DNA of 64,000 nucleotides, taken from positions 12,491,920-12,555,919 of the forward strand of contig CM025851.1 of assembly GCA_003952965.2 (NCBI GenBank), in the 5' to 3' direction. Source of the stretch: Morella rubra. Lineage: Eukaryota; Streptophyta; Magnoliopsida; Fagales; Myricaceae. Positions 56,908 to 64,000 of the stretch are shown here, piece after piece; positions within the stretch are counted from its first letter, which is position 1, and each line of letters starts with the position of its first letter. The position numbers and the translations under genes were made by a program. The notes below the pieces were generated by a model. The model had not been told where the DNA came from. It did no database searches and saw only the letters and a list, made by a program, of their open reading frames with translations.

Positions 56908-58369
56908 TCAGTCATCCAAAGGCGGAGAAGAAGCATCAAAAGCAGCAAAGGCAACCGCAGCAGAAGAAGAGGGACTGGAAAGCACCACTGTAGCAGGAGA
57001 AGAGTGGCTGGAAAGCACTACAGTTCCAGTCGGTGACATAGGAGCAGAGGATGCAGGAGGATCAGCAACCGGAGTCGAGGAGGGCGGTGAAGGATCAGCA
57101 ACCGGAGGAGAGTCAGCAGTGGGCACCTCAAACGAAGGGGCAGACGCGCCAGACGAAGCAGAAGACTCGGAAGAAGAGGAAATGTCCGACGGCAGAGCAT
57201 CCGCACCAACGAGAGGGCGAATTAAGCGATGCAGGCGAGAAACAGCTCGGGTGTTACGCTCAGTCGCCCTAGCATGACGTGCAAGGGTAAGAGTGTGACG
57301 CTTGAGTTGACGCTGATGACGCATGACAATCTGGATAAGGTTGACAGATTGAGTGTTAAGGATGGCAAGCTGATCCATGATCAGAGAAAACGAAGCGGCA
57401 ATGGAAGGATCCAAAGGAGTCGGAAGAGGAGAAAGAGAAGGACCGGCTGAAGAGGTCGGAATAGAAGGAGGGACAGAAGACAAAGGATCATTGGGAGGAA
57501 CAGAGGCGAAGCAGACGCCTGACGGCGTTTAAGATGAGCACGACTCAATGAAAGAGTAGTGGCACCAATAGCCGAAAGAGTGTCAGGAAAAGGACCGTCA
57601 GGAGGGAAAGCAATACTATGGGCACGATATAAGCGCTGAATCAAACAAGCATATGAAAGACCCACTTTACTAGAAGAGGACTGAAATACTTCTATCATAT
57701 GCGAGCAGATCACAGAACATATATCTATGGTATCACCTATTAGTAAAGCATATAAAAAATGAACTCGAGTAAGCGAAATAGACGAAAGGTGAGAACAGGA
57801 TAAAGATTTGTCAGAGCAATACGACTGACAACATGATTCTCAGCCGAGAAATCCGAGGTGAAGAGAGTACCACCGGCATACGGATAAGGGCGACCAAAGA
57901 GAAGGAGAGACATGGCGTCAAAAGAGGGAGGCTCACGACTAGACTCAACATAAGGGTAAACCGGTTCAGGTACCCTGACGACACCAAAAAGAGAAGCAAT
58001 AACATCGGGAGAAACCCGAAGACGTTGACCACGGATAAAGACGGAGAAGCTAAGAGAAGCCTCATCAACGTCAAAGAAGTTCGAATAAAATTCCCGAACA
58101 AGAAGTGCAGGAGGAACAAGATGAGTGAGATCCTGAAGAAAAGGATCCCAATGACGAGAAGAAAAATAAGAAGACACAGTCGCAACAGGAAGCTCAGCAA
58201 GGAGAACCTCACGTTCAACAATAACTTTGCGATTGTGAAAAGTGGAATGAAAAAGCTCGGAAGCACGAGCATCCACAAAACGAGAAGCATCAAAAGGGCG
58301 GGGTTTAGACTTACGAGGCACTTTAGTAGGTTTTGAGGAACTACCAGCGGGTTGCTTACGCTTCACCAT
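56908..58369 (-). pseudogene. Sirevirus extra ORF region downstream of pol (plant-transposon domain, coiled coil)
   Basis: The first frame starts MVKRKQPAGSSSKPTKVPRK at 58369 (an in-frame ATG also lies at 58399) and runs to 57740. It has a basic N-terminus, then a domain with SSRHWDPFLQDLTHL, LVREFYSNFFDVDEAS and VFIRGQRLRVSPDVIASLFG. This is the 'putative plant transposon protein' domain seen in several plant LTR elements. The continuation is split over frames 57713-57381 and 57483-56908. It includes a likely coiled coil (LNTQSVNLIQIVMRHQRQLK and onward) and a Ser/Pro/Ala-rich tail ending ASSPPLDD. No membrane-fusion or signal features are seen, so its role cannot be called envelope from sequence. 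Confidence 0.72.
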
Positions 58370-59265
58370 CTGAGAAATAAAAACACAAGACACGGTCAAA
58401 ATCGAGTAACATCAAGAAGACCAAAAGTGTAAAATACTGCCCTTGAAGAGATAGCGTGAATGCAAATGAAGAGAAACAATGCAAGAGTACAAAATATAGT
58501 TCAACGAGACAGAAGGAAAAACACTTAGGTAAGAATAATCCTTATTGATATAAGACAATAAAAAGACAAAGATAACAACCAAAAACAGCACAATGACAGA
58601 AATAGAAAGAAAAACAAGAAATTAGGAAGCAAGAGAGAAAGCAACTTAAAACCAGAGGAACAACTTCAAATGGTGAAAACTTAGAAACAAAAAATATACG
58701 TCGATTGTACTCAAATTCAACATGTGGCAAACAATCCTCATTATGCAAAATTCATAATTGTGATACCACAACTATCTTTTTGAAGAAAACAAACAAACAA
58801 CCAAACTAAAAATCACATGAAAAACAACAAAAAAGAGAAAGAAAAACACACAGGAGCATATTATCAAACAGGTAGTAGGCAGAAATAGCGTGAACGGGCA
58901 AGAACACCACATGTAAATGATTAAGCCTAAATACAAGCAATATACCAAAACAATAATTGAACAAGAGCAATGGAACAGAAAACCAATCTCAAAATGCAAA
59001 CTCACGGATTCAAAATCACAAAACGCAGACCAAGGCAAAAATCCCAAAACGTACAACAATAGAAATAACGAAAACGAAGAGAAAAATTACCTTGACTACA
59101 GAAGAGAACGAGTTTTTAATGAAGAAGAATGCAAACCCACGGAAAAAAATGGAGAAGAGGGAAGAATCACACGAGAATTGAGAAGAGAGGTGTCGCGTGA
59201 GAAAAGAAAGAGAGGAAAAGAGAAAGAGGAAAAATAACCGCCCCTTTTGGGTTTTTTAAAAAGAG

Positions 59266-59490
59266 GTAGAAGCGCTCGAGCGCGTGTCAAACGAGACTCA
59301 AACGTAAAGTCTCTGTAAAGCTATCGACAAGAGCGCTCGAGCTACTATCGAGCGAATGTCGGACGAAAAGTCTCTGTAAAGCTATCGACAAAAGCGCTCG
59401 AGCGACTATCGAGCGAATGTCGGACGAAAAGTCTCTGGAATAAAACATATGTACGCTCGAGCGACCATCGAACGAAAGTCAAACGGAGGA
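59266..59490. repeat. Tandem repeat with CGCTCGAGCG palindromes
   Basis: Three to four units of about 62 bp contain GCGCTCGAGC, then ATCGAGCGAATGTC, then GGACGAAAAGTCTCTG. The same motif mix occurs in the LTR at 56205-56350. It lies between pol and the extra ORF region. A long A/T run (60335-60378) and spacer fill the rest up to pol. Confidence 0.8.
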
Positions 59491-60348
59491 AGGAAAAATA
59501 GAAAAGCACACACCAAAATACTGTAAAAGACTTAGTAAGTTTCAGAAAACATGAAACAATAAATACTAAACCATCTTATGATCATGAGAAATAATATAGA
59601 CAAGCAGGAGCCACACGTCTCTGAGCAGTGTAAACTTCAATGATTTAGAAAATACAAACGACACGTGTGTGAAAGACCGCAACAAAATAAGAGAAGCTTA
59701 AGACCTTAGTTTTGTGAGGTGGTCACGGCATACCAAAAAGAAACCACTGGTAAAGGAGAACCATGACACAACAGGCGAAAGTCAAACCCAATGCCACTAG
59801 GACCTAAAGATGCAACTTTGTTGCAATAATTTTTACTCCCCCTGAGTATGAAACATCAATACATAAGAGTTCAAACTTTCTTTGTTCTTTTCTTGACTTG
59901 CGGTTCTTTTGCTTTTCTGAGCTTTTCTTTTCTTTTTGTTTCTTTTGACTTTTTCTGTTGGAGGTTCAACTAGTCAGAGGTCAATTCAACCAGATATGCA
60001 TGGTTTCCTTCACTTGTGATTGCCAACACACAATCTCACACATGCGGTCAAGCATCATCCAATAAGTTCAGTGTGCATTGTGATAGATATAGTCAAGTAA
60101 ATATTTTAAAAATCATACCAGTTAGACCAACCAGAGACGAGAAGCACAACTGACAAGAACATTATTTATCAGACACAAGATGAAGGAGTATTGAAGGTTT
60201 CATGCACGAAGAATGACTATATGTCCAATAAGTATAAAAGATAGTACCAATCAGTTAAACCAACCAACGAGCGACACAAACTCCTCTTTTTTTTTAAATA
60301 AATAAAAAAAAACTCTAAGAAGAAGAAAACAACAAAAAAAATAAAATA

Positions 60349-60377
<29 letters not shown>

Positions 60378-60382
<5 letters not shown>

Positions 60383-62222
60383 ATGCAAAATGATGCAAAT
60401 CAAGGGACAGCACAAACACCAATGGCTTTCTGAGAAACTCAAACCTGAGTCCATCCAATGGTTTGGTGAAGATATCTGCCAATTGATTTTCGGTAGAAAT
60501 GTGTTCTAAGGAAATAGTCCGAGATTCCACAAGATCACGAATGAAGTGATGACGAATGTCGATATGCTTGGTTCGAGAGTGCTGAACAGGATTCTTAGAT
60601 ATGTTTATCGCACTAGTGTTGTCACAGAACACTGTCATGCAATCTTGTTCTATACCATAGTCCTTAAGCATCTGTTTCATCCAAATCAATTGAGTACAAC
60701 AACTACCTGTGGCAATATATTCAGCTTCGGCAGTAGATAAAGAAATTGAGTTTTGTTTCTTACTCATCCAAGCGACTAGACAGGTTCCTATGTAAAAACA
60801 TCCACCAGAGGTGCTTTTTCTATCATCAGCGTTACCAGCCCAGTCAGCATCAGAATAACCAGCTAAGTCTATATTAGTGTCCCTGGAATACCAGATTCCA
60901 TAATCTACAGTACCATTAACATAACGAATGATACGTTTGATAGCACTCAAGTGGGATTCTTTAGGATTAGCCTGAAATCTAGCACAAACCCCCACACTAA
61001 AAGAAATATCAGGACGACTAGCAGTTAAATAGAGAAGACTACCTATCATGCTTCTATAGAGAGTTTGATCAACGCTTTTCTCAGAAGAATCTGATGCTAT
61101 CTTCACACTTGTGCTCATGGGAGTCCGGGTATGTTTCTTGCTATCCAATCCAAAATGCTTGACGAGATTCTTGGCATACTTTGATTGGGTTATAAATAAC
61201 CCATCACTAAGTTGTTTAACCTGCAAACCAAGAAAGTAAGTTAGTTCACCGACCATACTCATTTCAAATTCACTTTGCATAGCTTCAGCAAATTTATGGG
61301 CAAGATTATCAACAGTAGCACCGAAGACTATGTCATCAACATAGATTTGAGCTACAGTGATATCTGTGTCAATGTTCTTGACAAACAGTGTTCGGTCAAC
61401 TCCTCCTCTCGAGAAACCATGATCTAGAAGATAAGTCGTCAACCGATCATACCAAGCTCGAGGTGCTTGTTTAAGGCCATAAAGAGCTTTCTTCAAGCGA
61501 TACACATGATCGGAAAATTTTGGATCGACAAACCCCTTGGGTTGTTCAACATATGCCTCTTCTTGAAGAACACCATTCAAGAAGGCACTCTTGACATCCA
61601 TCTGATATAACTTAAAATTCATGAAGCAAGAGATAGCAAGTAAAATACGTATTGACTCTAATCGAGCAACTGGAGCAAAGGTTTCATCGAAATCAATACC
61701 TTCCACTTGTGTATATCCTTGAGCAACTAACCTTGCCTTGTTGCGGGTGATGGTACCATTCTCATCTGTCTTGTTTTTGAAGATCCACTTGGTACCGATA
61801 ACATTTGTATCTGCAGGTCTAGGAACTAAATACCACACATCATTTCGAACAAATTGATTTAATTCCTCATGCATAGCATTAATCCAAAAATCATCTTGAA
61901 GAGCTTCTTCAACTTTCTTAGGTTCAATTTGAGAAACATAGCTAGTGTAAGTCAAATTACTTAACACTTTTCTTCTTAATCTCATTCCCTCATTGAGATC
62001 ACCAATTATGTTTTCTTTAGGGTGATTTAACTGAACCCTAGAAGATGGTTCCTTGCTAGTATGAACTTCAGAATCAGAGACTACATCAGTGTCTCCTGTA
62101 GAATCACATGCATTTTCAACAGAGGTATGTTCTTCATGATTGTTATCTTTAGACTCAACTGAAGCATCATCCACCACAACATTTATGGACTCCATAACAG
62201 TAAAAGTACGAGTATTATACAC
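60378..62222 (-). CDS. Sirevirus pol: reverse transcriptase and RNase H (open, part of a broken polyprotein)
   Basis: This 614-residue open frame begins with the linker after integrase. RT occupies about residues 125-370: [45 protein letters not shown] and the catalytic YVDD at residues 294-297. RNase H occupies about 450-600, with [37 protein letters not shown] and [11 protein letters not shown], ending in [10 protein letters not shown]. These motifs and their wording are typical of the Sirevirus branch of Ty1/copia. The frame lacks its own start in the living element; it continues integrase, from which it is now separated by stops. Confidence 0.93.
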
Positions 62223-62251
62223 ACGAAGGGCTCTACTGTTTGAAGAGTAAC

Positions 62252-62856
62252 CTAAGAAAATTCCTTTGTCACTCTTTGTATCAAATTTAGCAGTGTTTTC
62301 TCTATCCCGAAGAATATAACAAGTACTGCCAAAACTTTGAAATATTTAACGGTAGGTTTCTTACCTTTCCATAATTCATATGGAGTCTTGTTCATACCTG
62401 GTCTGAGGTAGACACGATTGATAATGTGACAAGCAGTGTTGATTGCTTCACCCCAAAAATGAAGAGCTACCTTCTTGTTGTGAATCATCGCTCGAGACAT
62501 TTCTTGAAGGACACGATTCTTTCGTTCTACAACTCCATTCTGTTGAGGTGTGATTGGAGCAGAAAACTCTTGATGTATACCTGCATTTGCACAAAAATCA
62601 AGAAGTTAGAATTTTCAAATTCCTTACCATGATCACTCCTGATTCTAATAATGGAATTACCCTTTTCATTCATTAGTCTTTTAAATAAGATTTCAACTCG
62701 TTCAAAAGCATCAGATTTCTCTCTTAAAAGATCCACCCAAGTGAATCTTGAGAAGTCATCCACCACCACCATGATGTACTTTTTACCACCTAGACTTTCA
62801 GTTCTAGATGGTCCCATAAGATCCATATGTAATAATTCCAGAGGTCTCTTAGTCAT
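62252..62856 (-). pseudogene. Sirevirus integrase core, frameshifted
   Basis: Frame 62527-62856 holds LLHMDLMGP (first Asp), the DDFSRFTWV block and RSDHGKEFEN (second Asp). Frame 62252-62500 holds SRAMIHNKKVALHFWGEAIN, NRVYLRPGMNKTPYELWKGK. A frame change near 62600 and another near 62330 break it. The catalytic Glu region lies between the two frames. Confidence 0.88.
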
Positions 62857-62863
62857 AACATCA

Positions 62864-63400
62864 CTAGTTCTTTTTTGATTTTATTTGTTTACCAAGTTGA
62901 CACGGTCCACACACTCGATTTTTAACATTATCTAGTTTGGGCAAGCCTATAACTAGTTCTTTCCTAGAGATTTTAGACAAATCTCTGTAATTCACATGTC
63001 CGAGTCTTTGATGCCATAAATCAGATTCATCAATGTTGGCACTACTACACTTCAATTCAGTATGTGGACTAATACCATAGCAGTTATCAGACGTGCGAGT
63101 ACCTTGCACAACACATTCACCATCAGAATCAAATACAGAGCAAGAATTCTTACCAAAGCGGACTTCAAATCCAGAATCACAAATTTGACTAATACTCAGC
63201 AAATTTGCCTTCAATCCAGCAACAAACAAAACATTTTTGAAAGGAGGCATACCTTCAACTTCAACTGTACCTTTTCCAAGTATTGGTGCTTTACCACCAT
63301 CACCAAATGTCACAGATCCAGCCTTGTGATCTTTAAGTGTTGTGAACAAGGATTTGTCACCACACATATGCCTGGAACAGCACTATCCAAATACCACAAC
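62864..63400 (-). pseudogene. Sirevirus protease end and pre-integrase domain, frameshifted
   Basis: Frame 62864-63367 reads GVTF-type SVTFGDGGKAPILGKGTVEV, then WHQRLGHVNYRDL and CGPCQLGKQ, the HHCC zinc site before integrase. The protease aspartate (WYLDSA) lies just upstream in another frame because of a one-base change near 63380. Confidence 0.85.
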
Positions 63401-63501
63401 GACAAACATCGAGATTTAAAAGCTACAATCGAATTAAAACAATTTACCTCATCTTTCTTGATCCAAACTTTTTCTTGAACATGTGATTGTTTTGAAAATT
63501 G

Positions 63502-63897
63502 CTAAAATTTTTTGTTTAATAACATTGTTTGCTCAGTTAAAATTTTAACTTGATAAGCTAAATTCTCATGACTGTCATTAGACGAAGATTGATTCAAAGG
63601 TTTCTCTTGTCTGTGCAATTTAAAACATCTTGGTCTAATGTGACCAATTTTTCCACAAAAATGACATGTAGGAACAAATTTTTGTGGTGTGTAATTCCTA
63701 GCATTTTTCTTTTGTGACCTAGAATCAGTAAATTTAGAAACAAGTTGTTTACCTTTGCTTACCTGTGGAGCTGATCTATTCACTTCTGGAATTTTTCCAA
63801 GTATAGATGCTGGAACAAATGTCGTCTTTGAAGTTGAAGCACCCTGAGACTCAGTGTAGCCAAGTTTTACTATACTGTGGAAGTTTTTTGTCAACAC
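63502..63897 (-). pseudogene. Sirevirus gag C-terminal part with CCHC knuckle
   Basis: This 131-residue frame contains CHFCGKIGHIRPRC, a CX2CX4HX4C nucleic-acid-binding knuckle, after a basic stretch (KGKQLVSKF, RSQKKNARN). It stops at 63502. The N-terminal capsid part lies toward or beyond the right edge of the window. Confidence 0.82.
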
Positions 63898-64000
63898 TTA
63901 ATATTTAGTTTTGGGTTTTTAATCATAATCTTCTTTTCTTTTCATACCAGTCTCTCTCTCTTCTTGTTTGTGTTTGGAAAGCGTTTATATAAAATAGAAG

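Larger units (their letters stand above)
55516..64000 (-). mobile_element. Sirevirus-type Ty1/copia retrotransposon, decayed, 5' end outside window
   Basis: The order on the minus strand is gag zinc knuckle (63897-63502), protease/pre-integrase (to 62864), integrase (62856-62252), RT/RNase H (62222-60378), a spacer with tandem repeats, an extra ORF region in env-like position (58369-56908), purine tracts, and an LTR (about 56473-55516). Integrase before RT defines copia. The extra downstream ORF region and the repeated AAAGGGGGAG purine tracts (complements at 56470, 56820, 56877 and 59836) fit the Sirevirus group. Several frameshifts in gag-pol make it inactive. It is inserted 70 bp after the dioxygenase fragment at 55216-55446. 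Confidence 0.85.

Noticed and set aside
57833-58336. 167-codon plus-strand frame
   Set aside because: It is the antisense shadow of the Sirevirus extra ORF; its Arg/Lys-rich product is an artefact.
1-64000. tRNA, rRNA, CRISPR or bacterial-type operons
   Set aside because: No cloverleaf, rRNA or spaced-repeat pattern was seen. Everything fits a plant nuclear locus.

Overview
This window is nuclear DNA of a flowering plant. The evidence is spliced genes with short phase-conserved introns, AT-rich spacers, LINEs with plant-type zf-RVT and RNase H domains, hAT miniature elements and a Sirevirus-type Ty1/copia element. The organism is probably a eudicot, perhaps a woody one; that is inference and I cannot name it.

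Layout. 1-3.6 kb: GA-rich DNA, a palindrome-rich element and an AT-rich miniature element. 3.8-6.4 kb: an intact five-exon HR-like lesion-inducer gene (157 aa). 7.7-55.4 kb: a dispersed tandem array of 2-oxoglutarate/Fe(II) dioxygenases of the 'ACC-oxidase homolog' type. It holds two intact genes (7666-9148 and 46108-47816), one gene broken only by a single base in a T-run (14419-16168), two clear pseudogenes (36253-39731 and 49824-51074) and three fragments (12.3, 52.0 and 55.2 kb). The three-exon structure is kept in every copy, and intron 2 has a GC (not GT) donor in all five copies where it can be read. 55.5-64 kb: a decayed Sirevirus on the minus strand, with its 5' end beyond the window.

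The spaces between the dioxygenase copies are filled by repeats that can be put in order of insertion. A roughly 6.5-kb LINE (minus strand, about 18.7-32.6 kb) has been split by an LTR-type element (27697-31151, 5-bp target duplication), a 2.7-kb hAT element carrying a BED-finger fragment (22282-24991, 8-bp duplication) and a related hAT miniature element (20982-21398). Two more hAT elements sit back to back 22 bp before the start codon of the intact gene at 46108. 5'-truncated LINEs with 13-17 bp target duplications lie at 53.3 and 54.3 kb, and the second has a paralogous empty site at 34.3 kb.

Function. The dioxygenases probably form one specialised-metabolism cluster that grew by repeated duplication of a 'promoter + gene + 3' flank' unit. 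At 41.2-44.7 kb and 49.3-49.8 kb the same promoter sequence is seen with and without its insertions. The lesion-inducer gene is an unrelated neighbour. I saw no tRNA, rRNA or CRISPR.
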